Source of the DNA: Acidimicrobiaceae bacterium RAAP-2
Lineage (GTDB): Bacteria > Actinomycetota > Acidimicrobiia > Acidimicrobiales > RAAP-2
Length of the DNA: 58,933 bases
NCBI GenBank assembly: GCA_001443545.1
Contig: LMAD01000012.1
Location: 1 to 58,933 of the forward strand
Direction of reading: 5' to 3'
Part shown: positions 24,456 through 34,018 of the stretch, in pieces
How positions within the stretch are numbered: the first letter of the stretch is position 1
Layout: each line of letters starts with the position of its first letter
The notes under the pieces: generated by a model
What the model was told of the DNA's origin: nothing
Seen by the model: only the letters and a program-made list of their open reading frames with translations
The model's database searches: none
Translations under genes and position numbers: made by a program

Positions 24456-25322
24456 GTGTCGATCGGGCTCGCAGTCCTCTTCGCGCTCTTGACCGCGCTC
24501 TCGAATGCGGTAGCCCTCAGTACCCAGCACGCGGCGAGCACGGGCGGCGATCCCACCCACCGCGGATCGGCGCTCGTGCTGTATCTGATACGACAGCCAC
24601 TCTGGTGGCTCGGTTGGATTGCGATGGGTTCATCCTTGGTCTTTCAAGCCATCGCCTTGCACTTCGGCCCACTCTCGCTCGTCCAACCTCTCTTGGTCGG
24701 CGAGCTCGTGCTCGCGCTCCTGATTCGTCGCCTTTGGCTGCACCAGGTTCTACGACGCGCCGCGTGGACTTCGGCGGCGCTCACCACGGCAGCGCTCATC
24801 ACCTTCCTCGTGGCCACGAGTCCCCACGGTGTCGCCGGGAGTCCTGCCGCCCGAGATTGGACCGGGCCGACGTTGACGGTCGCGCTACTGGTCGCGGTCA
24901 GTGTGATGGTGGCCCGCCGCGGATCGCCGTCGCGCCGGGCCGGAGCGTACGCGGGCGCGACCGCTCTGATCTGGGCGCTCGAAGCGACCTTCATCAAAGC
25001 GACTGCGGACGTCCTCGCGAGTCATGGACTCTCCACCACGCTGACGAGCTGGCCACTGTACGCACTCGTCGGCTGCGGCGTGATCGGGTTGATGACCGAA
25101 CAAGCGGCGTTGCACGTCGGTCCACTCAAAATCTCCCAGCCGATCATCGTCATCGTCGACCCCGTGGCATCCGTGCTACTTGGTATCGTGCTTTACCGGG
25201 AGCGACTGGCGTCTTCGCCCGGCTCCCTGATCGTCGAGGCCGTTAGCTTTGCAATGGTCGCGCTCGGCGTCGTCGCCATGACCCGGACCGTACCGGACAC
25301 CGCCACCCTTCGGCGGATGTGA
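24456..25322 (+). CDS. DMT-superfamily membrane transporter
   Basis: The 288-residue protein has about nine to ten membrane helices in two related halves, with a first-half ALHFGPLSLVQPLLVGELVLALL and a second-half ALHVGPLKISQPIIVIVDPVASVLLG, showing the internal duplication typical of EamA/NIPA-like drug-metabolite transporters. The substrate is unknown. The GTG start has no obvious ribosome-binding site and may be leaderless. It is divergent from the DHA2 exporter gene. Confidence 0.82.
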   Translation: MSIGLAVLFALLTALSNAVALSTQHAASTGGDPTHRGSALVLYLIRQPLWWLGWIAMGSSLVFQAIALHFGPLSLVQPLLVGELVLALLIRRLWLHQVLRRAAWTSAALTTAALITFLVATSPHGVAGSPAARDWTGPTLTVALLVAVSVMVARRGSPSRRAGAYAGATALIWALEATFIKATADVLASHGLSTTLTSWPLYALVGCGVIGLMTEQAALHVGPLKISQPIIVIVDPVASVLLGIVLYRERLASSPGSLIVEAVSFAMVALGVVAMTRTVPDTATLRRM

Positions 25323-25511
25323 GCCACCGATCGGTCGACGATAACGCCGGGGCGCCGCGGTGTTTCTCCACTAACAACCTAGAAAACATCTCCTTTTATC
25401 TTCAAATAAGCAGCGTGAAATAGATGACATTCTCATCGTCGATGGAATAGCCGCACCGCGTATGGGGTTACGCCTTCGTTGAAGTCGTGACGCCGTCATG
25501 AGAACTTAACG
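25323..25511 (+). other. Upstream region of the tlpA-like operon
   Basis: This stretch is AT-richer than its surroundings (around 25375-25440). It probably holds the promoter of the operon that follows; I see no RNA gene, perfect repeat or terminator. Together with the two mini-ORFs after it, it forms the 303-base space between the DMT and TlpA-like genes. Confidence 0.35.
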
Positions 25512-25580
25512 ATGGCCGTCGAACAAACGAGACGAATGGAGGTCGCGTGTCGACGTGCCATCATCGAGGAGGCAGGATGA
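25512..25580 (+). CDS. Upstream mini-ORF 1 (22 codons)
   Basis: The ORF begins MAVEQTRR, has a second in-frame ATG (25536), contains one Cys and ends in IIEEAG. Its TGA overlaps the ATG of mini-ORF 2 (ATGA at 25577-25580). No database-like similarity is recognised. The overlap, not composition, is the reason for listing it. Confidence 0.3.
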   Translation: MAVEQTRRMEVACRRAIIEEAG

Positions 25581-25621
25581 CGTGCAACCACGCCGCACCA
25601 CATGTGAACGAGAAGAGGTAG
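25577..25621 (+). CDS. Upstream mini-ORF 2 (14 codons) with strong ribosome-binding site
   Basis: GAGGAGG lies 4 bases before the ATG. The peptide MTCNHAAPHVNEKR has one Cys and two His. It stops 4 bases before the GTG of the TlpA-like gene. It may couple translation to the downstream gene or sense cysteine/charged tRNA; both are inference. Confidence 0.35.
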   Translation: MTCNHAAPHVNEKR

Positions 25622-25625
25622 AACC

Positions 25626-26297
25626 GTGTCCAAGCAGCGACCGTCTGGCTATAGCGGTAGTGGCCCGAAACGCCAATCGGCCGGCACCAAGAACTCGACG
25701 ACCCGCTCCACCGCCGCGCGACGGAAGCCCGGGCCGACCGCACGTCAGCGCAAGCAACGCCGCACGACTATCTACAGCATCGGCGCAGCCCTGGTGCTCG
25801 TGGTCACTATCACCCTGGCGTTCGTCGGTCACTCATCGTCAGCTGGCTATCGGACGACGGCTACCAACTGGTCACTACCCACGTTGGGTGGCGGCCCGAA
25901 AGTCAACCTCTCGTCGCTGAAGGGCCGTCCCACCGTGGTCAACTTCTTCGCGTCGTGGTGTCAGGTGTGCGCATCAGAGCTGCCCGTCTTCGCACGTGAC
26001 GCACTCGCGTTGCGCGGCCAGGTCAACGTCATCGAGGTCAACGCCCTCGAAACGGGCAATGGCCAGTCGTTCGCCCAGCAGTTCAACCTCTTCCACGACA
26101 CGACCGCGGTCCTCAGTGACGTCGGTGGATCGCAAGGCGATGGGCTCTATCAGAGTTTGGGCGGGAGCTCGTCACTCCCGATGACCGCGTTCTACAACGC
26201 TCAGGGCCAGTTGATTACTACCCACATCGGTGGTTACGACGCCTCGACCCTCGCCACCCAATTGAAGTCGCTCTACGGCGTCTCCGCACCCCTGTAG
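25626..26297 (+). CDS. TlpA-like membrane-anchored thioredoxin
   Basis: The 223-residue protein has a long basic cytosolic tail (1-48), one membrane anchor (about 49-67) and an extracytoplasmic thioredoxin-like domain with the CxxC centre WCQVC (Cys112, Cys115) in FFASWCQVCASELPVF. The family (TlpA/ResA/CcsX) reduces disulfides outside the membrane, classically on apocytochrome c or during thiol repair. It is 3 bases upstream of ccdA, which feeds electrons to such proteins. GAAGAGG supports the GTG start. Confidence 0.88.
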   Translation: MSKQRPSGYSGSGPKRQSAGTKNSTTRSTAARRKPGPTARQRKQRRTTIYSIGAALVLVVTITLAFVGHSSSAGYRTTATNWSLPTLGGGPKVNLSSLKGRPTVVNFFASWCQVCASELPVFARDALALRGQVNVIEVNALETGNGQSFAQQFNLFHDTTAVLSDVGGSQGDGLYQSLGGSSSLPMTAFYNAQGQLITTHIGGYDASTLATQLKSLYGVSAPL

Positions 26298-26300
26298 CGA

Positions 26301-27041
26301 ATGAGCGTCACGGGCATCAGCATTTTCGCGGCGTTCGTCGGTGGCCTCGCCTCCTTCGCGTCACCGTGCGTTCTGCCACTCGTGCCGGCCTACCTCGCCA
26401 TCGTCGGAGGGCTCGACGTCACCTTGCCGGTGTCGTCGGGCGGGACGGTGGTGGCCACCCGTCGTCGCCACGTCGGGGCGCTGACGCGAGATACGTTGCT
26501 CTTCATCCTCGGGTTCGGTGTCGTCTTCGTCATTCTCGGACTTTCGGCGAGCGCCGTCGGTCGCGCAGTCATCCATCAGCAGGCGCTCCTCACCCGACTC
26601 TCCGGCGTCCTCATTGAGGCGATGGCCCTATTCCTCGCCGGCACCGTCGTGCTCCGTACTCCGTCCATGTATCGCGAGTGGCGGCCCCATCCCCAGTTAG
26701 CGCGTCTCGGTCCCTTCGCCGCGCCCATCGCCGGCGCGGCATTCGCCTTCGGTTGGACCCCCTGCGTCGGGCCCATCCTCGCGTCGGTCCTGGCGCTGTC
26801 CACCCAACAAGGCCATACCGGATCGGCCGTCCTACTGCTTTCGATCTATTCGATCGGGCTCGGCGCACCGTTCCTCGCGGTCGCCATATTCTTTGACCGA
26901 CTGCAGCGTCCCATGGCGTGGCTCAAACGGCACGGGAGCGGCGTGACCATCGTGAGCGCAGCGGTGCTGGGCGTGTTGGGCATCTTGCTCGTTCTCGATC
27001 GGCTGGCGTGGGTGACGACCCTCGCGCAACACCTGGGATAG
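26301..27041 (+). CDS. ccdA: CcdA-like thiol-disulfide transmembrane protein
   Basis: The 246-residue protein has six membrane helices and the two conserved proline-flanked cysteines of CcdA/DsbD-beta: ASPCVLPLVPAYL in helix 1 and GWTPCVGPIL in helix 4. It carries reducing power from cytosolic thioredoxin across the membrane to the TlpA-like partner encoded just upstream. No other cytochrome c maturation genes (resB, ccsA) are visible here, so its role may be general thiol reduction. Confidence 0.9.
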   Translation: MSVTGISIFAAFVGGLASFASPCVLPLVPAYLAIVGGLDVTLPVSSGGTVVATRRRHVGALTRDTLLFILGFGVVFVILGLSASAVGRAVIHQQALLTRLSGVLIEAMALFLAGTVVLRTPSMYREWRPHPQLARLGPFAAPIAGAAFAFGWTPCVGPILASVLALSTQQGHTGSAVLLLSIYSIGLGAPFLAVAIFFDRLQRPMAWLKRHGSGVTIVSAAVLGVLGILLVLDRLAWVTTLAQHLG

Positions 27042-27091
27042 TGGTCAACTCGACGACGCGGAACGTCGCTCGACGCTGACGCGACGAGACT

Positions 27092-27877
27092 TCACACCGT
27101 CGCGTTACGCCACCGCGGCGGTCGCTTTTCGATGAAGGCCGCAATGCTTTCCTGCGAATCCGGTATGAGTGCACCAGCGGCCATCACCGACGTGGCGAAC
27201 TCGTACGCGTCGACGAGCCCCATGTCCATTTGCGTATAGAAGGCCCGCTTGCCGATGGCCTTTGACTCGATGCTGCCGCGCGTGACTCGTCGCACTAGGG
27301 CGTCGGTCGCCGAATCCAACTCCTCGAGGGACACAACCTGATTCACGAGTCCCCATTCGGCGGCCGTATTCGCGTCGATCGCGTCCCCACTCATTCCCAT
27401 CTCCAGCGCTCGTCGCCGGCCGATGAGCCGTCCCACCGCAACCAACGGCGTGGTGCAGAACAACCCACCCTTGCCACCGGGGGTCGCGAACGTCGCCACA
27501 TCCGCGGCCACCGCCAGGTCCGCCGACGCGACGAGCTGGCACCCCGCTCCCGTCGCGAGCGCGTGTACTCGCGCGACAACGGGTTGTGGCATGGCCTGCA
27601 TTGACGTCATCATCCTCGTGCACGTCTTGAACAACGCCTGCACGTCGGCTAACTCGGCGCCGGCCATCTCGGCGAAGTCGTGCCCCGCACTGAAGAGCCG
27701 CCCCTTAGCCGCCAGTACCACGCCCGTAACGTCACTCTCGCCCACGGTCGTGAACGCGTCGGTCAACTCAAGCATCATTTGGCGAGATAGAACATTCAGC
27801 CGATCGGGATGATTGAGCCAAATCGTGGTGACGTCGCCCTCGCGTTCGACCAACACAAATTCAAAGTCACCAGCCAT
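27092..27877 (-). CDS. Enoyl-CoA hydratase/isomerase family protein, ECHDC3-like
   Basis: The 261-residue crotonase-fold protein has the oxyanion-hole segments FSAGHDFAEM and ATGAGCQLVASADLAVAAD. In the region where hydratases carry the second catalytic Glu it reads TPGGKGGLFCTTPLVAVGRLIG, the pattern of the ECHDC3 group, which lacks the usual Glu pair. So it may not be a true 2-enoyl-CoA hydratase. It stands alone on the minus strand. AAGGCGG lies before the ATG. Family membership is firm; activity is uncertain. Confidence 0.88.
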   Translation of the reverse strand: MAGDFEFVLVEREGDVTTIWLNHPDRLNVLSRQMMLELTDAFTTVGESDVTGVVLAAKGRLFSAGHDFAEMAGAELADVQALFKTCTRMMTSMQAMPQPVVARVHALATGAGCQLVASADLAVAADVATFATPGGKGGLFCTTPLVAVGRLIGRRRALEMGMSGDAIDANTAAEWGLVNQVVSLEELDSATDALVRRVTRGSIESKAIGKRAFYTQMDMGLVDAYEFATSVMAAGALIPDSQESIAAFIEKRPPRWRNATV

Positions 27878-28013
27878 CGCCCACCGCCTTCGTCCTAACC
27901 TCAGATTAACGCCGGCCTTCGAGCCGGCGCTTCATCACGACTGGGAGCAGTCGCGTCATCAACGAGTTCTGGCCGGCGAAGCGAGTGTTCCGATCATCGG
28001 TCACGGAGTCCGA

Positions 28014-28334
28014 TTACGCGCCCAGCGCCTTGGTCACGAGCGCCAGGCGGTCGGTGTCGACCGTCCACCAGATCGATCGACCGTGCTTGCGACCCCGCAG
28101 CAGTCCGACCTCGGCTAATACCTTGGTGTGGTGCGATATCGTCGGCTGGCTCCGCTCCAGTGGCTCGACGAGGTCACACGCGCACGTCGCCCCTCGCTGG
28201 GCGACGATCGAGACCAGTCGCAACCGAATGGGATCGGCTAACGCACCGAGCAAGCGCGCTAGCTCGACCGCCTCATCCTTTTCGAGTGACGTCTGGCCCA
28301 GGGCGGGCCAACTACTCGAGGTCTGTCTCGACAT
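28014..28334 (-). CDS. ArsR/SmtB-family metalloregulator
   Basis: The 106-residue repressor has the ArsR winged helix (ELARLLGALADPIRLRLVSI, then a recognition helix RSQPTISHHTKVLAEVGLL) with a CxC pair, Cys51-Ala-Cys53, in ATCACDLVEPL, close to the As(III)-binding CVCDL motif of ArsR. A longer ORF to 28436 exists; the ATG at 28334 fits the family length. It is divergent from the broken TehA/TDT transporter gene, which may be its former target. No arsenate reductase or arsenite pump is in the window. Confidence 0.85.
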   Translation of the reverse strand: MSRQTSSSWPALGQTSLEKDEAVELARLLGALADPIRLRLVSIVAQRGATCACDLVEPLERSQPTISHHTKVLAEVGLLRGRKHGRSIWWTVDTDRLALVTKALGA

Positions 28335-28618
28335 CACCCACCACACGCAAACTTCGTGTCGACCAAACCTCTCACGACGTTGAGTGTAGGTTGTGTTCGC
28401 CAGTTCGATTGCGCGCCGAAAGCGCAACCTGGTCATTCACACAACGGGCGTCGCACCGACGAAGCTGGTCCAAAACCTGCGCACCCGACCCAATCAACGC
28501 ATCGGGGCGCAATGTGACCAAGGACTCTATCCCGACATTCCCAATACATTTACGCTTATCGATGGTTTCGGTGTGACAACACCACACCGCGTACCAGAGA
28601 GCGAGGCGATTACCCGCA

Positions 28619-29736
28619 ATGAGTGCTTCGGACATGTTGCCTCGTCAATCGGCAAGTAGCGAGACCGCTGAAGTCGATTCGAGCACCCCTGACCATCCGT
28701 TCGACGATGAACACGCCCCCATTCGATCACCGGCCGAACCATCCAGGACGGCCGACTCGACTGCGAGCACGCTACGAGACTTCCATCCTGGATGGTTCGG
28801 CGCCGTCATGGGTACCGCCATCATCGCCATTGTCGCAATTCAGAATCCAGGCAAGGTCCAGGCCTTCGCCACGGCGACTCGAACGATCGCGCAGGTCATG
28901 ACCATCGTCACCGTTGTCCTCGCCGTGGGCCTACTGGTGCCGTACCTCGCGCGCATCGTGTGGCATCACGACGCGGCCCTGGCAAATCTACGGGATCCGG
29001 CCCAGGGCGGATTGTACGGGACCCTCCCCGGTGGCATCCTCGTCGTGGCCGCCGCCGCATCGGCCGTCGGGTCGCCCCCGAGTTAATCAACGGCAGTTGG
29101 TTCATCCCACCGGTCGTCAACATCATTGTGCCCCTCGTCGTCTTACCACTGATGCCTGGCTCCTCGCCCACGACGGCTCGGATGTTGCTGTTCATGTCCT
29201 ACGCGTTTTGGGGCGGCGGTTTCATCTTGTATCTCTTAATACTGGCCATGCTCTTTCAACGACTCATCGTGCACCCCCTTCCCCACGCGATGCTCGCGCC
29301 ATCGTTGTGGATCGGGCTCGGGCCCTTGGGGGTCGGAACGGTCACGCTGATAAAGATGGCGACGGCCGGTGGCGCCCTGTACGGACCACTTGACCCCAGC
29401 GTGCTGGTGCTCTCCAACCTCTTCGCCACCGCCCTGTGGGGATTCGGCGCTTGGTGGCTCATCGCGGCGTCCGTGCTCCTCATCCGCTATCTACGCACCG
29501 GTCCCTTGCCATTCGGCATCGGGTGGTGGGCCTTCACGTTCCCGCTCGGCGCCTACACCACAGCCACGCTGGTGCTCGCGGAGAGTTGGAATCTCGACGC
29601 CCTCCGGTGGCTCGGCGCAATCCTCTTCGTCGCACTCACCGTCTTCTGGCTCGTCGTAGCGGGACGGACGCTGACTTCGCTTCGCTCCAAGTCACAACGC
29701 CCACAGCTGCGTGCACCGTCAATGCCGCGCGGTTGA
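28619..29736 (+). pseudogene. TehA/TDT-family transporter broken by an internal deletion
   Basis: The first part (to about 29075) encodes a hydrophilic tail, helices 1-2 (FGAVMGTAIIAIV..., MTIVTVVLAVGLLVPYLAR) and TLPGGILVVAAAASAVG (helix 3); the frame then stops at 29084-29086. The second part, in a different frame, starts at VAPELINGSWFIPPV and gives helices 5-10 (to 29736). The fourth helix is missing, so an out-of-frame deletion is more likely than a single-base error, perhaps between GTCG repeats at the join. Intact members export tellurite, sulfite or dicarboxylates. The divergent ArsR-type gene may have controlled it. Confidence 0.8.
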
Positions 29737-29943
29737 CTCGGACGTCAATCTGGCCAACCAGTTCACCCTGTGGCGCACTTCGACCGCCGGTCGTCTCGCG
29801 CGCACGCCCGATCGGTGGCCCGGTACACGCAGTGGTCGCGTTGCGGAGGTTACGCGATCGCGAGACTCAAATCGGCGTCATTGCCCGATGTACCTCGAAG
29901 ATCGAGACGGGAGCGAGGTCGCACCGAAACTTCCAATCGGTGA

Positions 29944-30699
29944 CTACGGAACCTCGCCGAGTAACTCGACCACCCGATGGCGAAGTCTTCGATAGTCGGC
30001 GTTGTCCAAGAGGTCCACACTCCCGGGATGGACGTCGCGCGCATCGAGCTCACCAAGAATCCGTCCGGGGTTCGATCCCAGGACCACGACCCGCTCGGCG
30101 AGCACAATTGCCTCCTCGACGTCGTGCGTGATGAAGAGGATGGTCGTTCGGACGTCCAACCACAGATCCCGCAAGAAGACCTGCATTGCGTGACGAAGGT
30201 GAGCGTCGAGCGCAGCGAACGGCTCGTCCATCAACAGCATCTTGGGCCGCATCACCAGCGATCGCGCGAGCGCCACGCGTTGTTGCATCCCGCCCGAGAG
30301 TTCGTAGGGTGCGTGACGAGCGAACTCGGCCAACCCGACGGTGGCCAGTATCTCGTCCACCGGCGTCCAGTCAATCCGACGACCGCGAAGTTGCAGTCCG
30401 AAGGCCACGTTGCGCCGAACGTCGAGCCACGGGAAGAGTCCGGGCTGCTGGAAGACGACGACGCGGTCACTGGCCGGTCCGACCACGTCGACTCCTTCGA
30501 AGACGATGCGTCCGCTGTCGGGAGATTCGAAGCCGGCGATCATTCGCAGCAGCGTCGTCTTGCCACAGCCCGATGGACCGAGCACGGCCACGAACTCACC
30601 GTCAGCAACGTCCAGCGAGAATCCCTCGAAGACTGGGTGCGTCACGCGGCGCGAGTCATCACCGTCGAACGTCTTGAACACGCGATCTACGTGGAGCAC
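29944..30699 (-). CDS. ABC transporter ATPase, nitrate/sulfonate/taurine type
   Basis: The 251-residue ATPase has Walker A GPSGCGKTT (about 41-49), Q-loop FQQPGLFPWLD, signature LSGGMQQRVALAR, Walker B MLLMDEPFAALD and switch His in FITHDVEEA. These match SsuB/TauB/NrtD-type importers. It is the third gene of a permease, binding protein, ATPase operon (gap of 13 bases to the binding-protein gene). The GTG start lacks a strong ribosome-binding site. Substrate is not decided by sequence; sulfonates are most common for this type. Confidence 0.92.
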   Translation of the reverse strand: MLHVDRVFKTFDGDDSRRVTHPVFEGFSLDVADGEFVAVLGPSGCGKTTLLRMIAGFESPDSGRIVFEGVDVVGPASDRVVVFQQPGLFPWLDVRRNVAFGLQLRGRRIDWTPVDEILATVGLAEFARHAPYELSGGMQQRVALARSLVMRPKMLLMDEPFAALDAHLRHAMQVFLRDLWLDVRTTILFITHDVEEAIVLAERVVVLGSNPGRILGELDARDVHPGSVDLLDNADYRRLRHRVVELLGEVP

Positions 30700-30712
30700 C
30701 GATCGAACTCGC

Positions 30713-31756
30713 CTACTTTGCGTAGGTCGGATTCACGAAAGCGCCAGCCGACGCGGGTGGCTTGGTCGTGATCGTCCCCGCTTTGTAGAGCGCCTTCCAA
30801 TTATTGAGTAGGGACTGCGCGGTGCCCGACTTGGCGCTCGTCGCCGTCGACGTCCCCAACACCGCCGCCGTCGCCTGTTGCGACGCCGAATAGAACTGGT
30901 ACCCCGTGATCTCGATCTTCGCTGTCGCCACGGAAATTCCCGCTGCTTTGGCCATCACGCCGAGCGCCGCGGTTCGATGGTTACGTAGGTAGGTCACGCC
31001 ATCCCCCAGCGCCTTGACGAAGGCCTTGGCCACCGCTGGGTGCTGGGCCGCGTAGGTCTTGTTGGCCACGCAGATGTTGAAGGACGTGGCGGTCACCGGC
31101 AGCTTCGAGTCGTCTACCAGAACCTTGCCCCCGTGGGTGACCAAGAAGTCGTAGACGGGGTCCCACACCACCGCCGCCTCGATACGGCCCGTCGACCAGG
31201 CGCTCTGCAACTCTGGCGGCGTGAGGTTGATGAGGCGGACCGACGAGAGATTCAGTCCGGCCTGGCGCGCGTAGGTGGCCAGTTCGAACGACGACTGCGA
31301 TCCGATGACCAAGCCCACGCTCTTGCCGGCTAATCCCTTGACCGACTTGATGCCGCTCGACGACTTCACGACGAGACCGGCGTCCTTCGTGTACCGCTCT
31401 TGGTTGAATATCACTTGCAGGGGTACGCCTTGCGCGATGGCCGCGATGACCGGCGGCATGCCCAATCCACACATGAATGGCAACTGTCCCGAGGCGAGCG
31501 ACGTCAGCGCCGCTGGCCCCGAGGAGAACAGTTTCAAACTCACGTCGCGGCCCATCTCGTGTTGAAAATACTTGTTCGCAACGGAGATGATCGACGGGTC
31601 GGCACCGTTGTTCTCATAGCCAATCGCGATCGTGCCGGCGTTCACCGCGGCCGAACTCGGTGCGGCGGTCCCGAGGCCAAGCGCTATTGGGGTCGCGACT
31701 CCGACAACCACCACGAGCGACGACGCGATTCTCGTCCAACGACGTAGCCTGGCCAT
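30713..31756 (-). CDS. ABC transporter substrate-binding protein, SsuA/TauA/NMT1-like
   Basis: The 347-residue protein has a Sec signal peptide (MARLRRWTRIASSLVVVVG, likely cut near AAPSSAAVNA at 32-38) and a two-lobed NMT1/THI5-like binding domain (TIAIGYENNGADPS, GKSVGLVIGSQSS, EAAVVWDPVYD). There is no lipobox Cys, so it is probably free or held otherwise outside the membrane. GGAGG stands 4 bases before the ATG. It lies between the permease and ATPase genes of one importer. Confidence 0.9.
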   Translation of the reverse strand: MARLRRWTRIASSLVVVVGVATPIALGLGTAAPSSAAVNAGTIAIGYENNGADPSIISVANKYFQHEMGRDVSLKLFSSGPAALTSLASGQLPFMCGLGMPPVIAAIAQGVPLQVIFNQERYTKDAGLVVKSSSGIKSVKGLAGKSVGLVIGSQSSFELATYARQAGLNLSSVRLINLTPPELQSAWSTGRIEAAVVWDPVYDFLVTHGGKVLVDDSKLPVTATSFNICVANKTYAAQHPAVAKAFVKALGDGVTYLRNHRTAALGVMAKAAGISVATAKIEITGYQFYSASQQATAAVLGTSTATSAKSGTAQSLLNNWKALYKAGTITTKPPASAGAFVNPTYAK

Positions 31757-31924
31757 TCATCCTCCATCTCTCTGAGTTCCAACACTGGATCCACGCACGG
31801 CGCTTTGCCACTACGTTTTCTAGTTCATTCTTGCGGACGCCGCCGACTCACCGCCGTATTCTCGACAAACTCCCCAGGATTTCGGCTGACTTCGATTGAG
31901 TGCGACGTGGAGCACCCTGACTCG

Positions 31925-32770
31925 TCACATGAAATCGCGCCACGGGACCACCAGCCGCTCGAGGACCCGGATCGCCACGTCCATGAGGTAGCCCATGATG
32001 CCGATCAAGATGATTCCCGTCACGACGATGCCGGTCTGAAGCTCGGTACCGGCCTGTTCGATCAACCAACCGAGTCCGCGACTTGCGGCGATGAGTTCGG
32101 CCGCCACCAAGGTGCTCCACGCCACGCCAATCGCCACCTTCATGCCCGTAAAGATGTCGGGCAGCGCGGACGGCAAGATCACGCGACTGAGTATCTGACG
32201 CCGATTCGCGCCCAAGTTTCGCGCGAGTTCAATGCGGAAATTGGGGGTCGAACGCACGCCGTTCGTGGTGTTGATGACGATGACGGGAACCGTGGAGACC
32301 AGGATCAGTAAGACCTTGGGCATCTCACCGATCCCGAACCAGACGACGAACAGCGGGATGTACGCGAGCGGCGGAATCGGCCGGAGGAACTGGAGGAATG
32401 GATCCACCACCGTGAACACGGCGCGGCTCTGGGTCATCGCCACCCCCAGCACGACGCCGATGACGACGGCGCCAACGTAGGCGACCGAAACCCGCTCGAG
32501 GCTCACCAACAGGTCCTGGAGCAGCGTCGAGCCTTGATAACCGTGGTGCAAGGTTTGGAGGAAGGAGTCGTAGGTACTCGCCGGCGATGGGAAGGCGAAG
32601 TTCGGAAACACGTGACTCGCCGCCACCAGTTGCCACGCGATTATCGTGCCCAACAAGACGCCCACGTATCGAAACGGGATGCGCCGCAGGGACCAGCGCC
32701 GCGTACCCGTGAGCGTGACGGATCGTTGCGTGACGCGTTCCGCCCTTGGTCCACCGAGTCGCGTAGGCAC
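31925..32770 (-). CDS. ABC transporter permease, SsuC/TauC-like
   Basis: The protein (about 281 residues from the GTG at 32770) has six membrane helices and the EAA-like loop IELARNLGANRRQILSRVILPSALPDIF that docks on the ATPase. Start is uncertain: the frame is open to an ATG at 32857, and a GTG at 32734 would also leave the first helix (YVGVLLGTIIAWQLV) intact. A 168-base gap separates it from the binding-protein gene, longer than usual inside such operons. Confidence 0.88.
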   Translation of the reverse strand: MPTRLGGPRAERVTQRSVTLTGTRRWSLRRIPFRYVGVLLGTIIAWQLVAASHVFPNFAFPSPASTYDSFLQTLHHGYQGSTLLQDLLVSLERVSVAYVGAVVIGVVLGVAMTQSRAVFTVVDPFLQFLRPIPPLAYIPLFVVWFGIGEMPKVLLILVSTVPVIVINTTNGVRSTPNFRIELARNLGANRRQILSRVILPSALPDIFTGMKVAIGVAWSTLVAAELIAASRGLGWLIEQAGTELQTGIVVTGIILIGIMGYLMDVAIRVLERLVVPWRDFM

Positions 32771-32978
32771 CTCCAATTGGTTTCGCCCATCGTACTGACT
32801 TCGGCTGTCGGTGACCCGTCTCCGCTTCGGTCGATATCGGGAAATTGAGCAGTTCATTGGGCCATCTTCGTGATTCCACGATCAAGCCCGGAGGTGACGA
32901 CGTTCCACACCACTCGTCGCCCAAGGTGACCACTGGTAAATCGTGCCGATCACCTTCTCGGGTCGTACCTGTGCAAGA

Positions 32979-33914
32979 ATGGAAGTACCGTCTAGTTACT
33001 TCGGGGTCGTTCACGTGTTTTTGCAGCTCGCCCGGCGCCTCACCCTCGTTATCGTCGCGGCGTCAGTGTTCGGCGCATACCTGCTCGCGCATCCGTTCGT
33101 GGGTTCGAGCGCCACCGTCGCCACCGGGTTCTATCTGGACGTCGGCGCCTCAGCGTCACTGGGTACCCAACCCACCGGGATCCCCAAGCACAACAGCCAC
33201 CGAACCAACACCGGCTACGCCAACGACGTCGTGACGTATCTCGCCAACCACGGGGTTGACCTGCAACTGCGCCAGATCGGTTGCCCCGGTGAGACCGTCG
33301 AATCGATGCTCTCGAGCGGCGACCACTGCTACACGCTGCCCCAGCGCCAGCTTCTCGCCGCCGAGCAGTTCCTGCAGGCCAATAAGGACGCGGTGGGTCT
33401 CGTCACCATCGATCTGGGATTCAACGACGTTCGGCCATGTGTAAACACCGCCGTCGTTAACGAGGCCTGCGCGACCATCGGGTTGTCCAATGTGGCCCGC
33501 GACATGCCTGCGGTATTGAGCGCCTTAAAAACAGCGGCCGGACCTAACGTGCACTTCGTCGGCCTCGAATACTCCGATCCCTTTCTTTCGCAATACCTCA
33601 AGGGTGGCGCTCACGTCGCCGACGCCACTCGCACCCTGCAGGTGATGTCGGCGTTGAACTCTGAACTCGTGCGCGCGTACCGGGCGGCTTCGATCCCCGT
33701 GGCCAACGTCGCCGGTGCCTTCCAATTGGACAACCGCAATCCGCTGGCCTTGACTGGCGTTGGTATTGTGCCCACGAACGTCGATCGAGCCTGTCAGTGG
33801 ACGTGGAACTGCACGGGTTACCCCTTCGGACCGGACGACCACCCGAACAACGCCGGGTATCAAGTAATCGCCGGCGCAATCGAAGCGGCGTTACCTGCCG
33901 CGTGGCAACGCTAA
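32979..33914 (+). CDS. Secreted SGNH-fold hydrolase with altered GDS motif (paralogue 1)
   Basis: A signal peptide (helix LTLVIVAASVFGAYLLA) leads to an SGNH domain. The blocks are: I, FYLDVGASASLG with Ser kept but GDS changed to GAS; II, GCPGETVESM; III, DLGFNDV; V, PDDHPNNAGY. Family members are extracellular esterases or lipases. The usual Asp three residues before the His is Pro here, with Asp at minus 2 and minus 1. Cysteine pairs suggest disulfides. Start: ATG at 32979 or GTG at 33015. The paralogue at 38525 lies on the other side of a three-gene block, so the pair may come from one duplication. Confidence 0.82.
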   Translation: MEVPSSYFGVVHVFLQLARRLTLVIVAASVFGAYLLAHPFVGSSATVATGFYLDVGASASLGTQPTGIPKHNSHRTNTGYANDVVTYLANHGVDLQLRQIGCPGETVESMLSSGDHCYTLPQRQLLAAEQFLQANKDAVGLVTIDLGFNDVRPCVNTAVVNEACATIGLSNVARDMPAVLSALKTAAGPNVHFVGLEYSDPFLSQYLKGGAHVADATRTLQVMSALNSELVRAYRAASIPVANVAGAFQLDNRNPLALTGVGIVPTNVDRACQWTWNCTGYPFGPDDHPNNAGYQVIAGAIEAALPAAWQR

Positions 33915-34018
33915 CTTTTATGGAAGACGTCATGACGATGACGCGCCACCTACGTAGGGTGCGCATCGCGTCGGGCAACGTTGGTGTTTCTTATCGAAAC
34001 TGAGCGAAGGGGCTAGCA

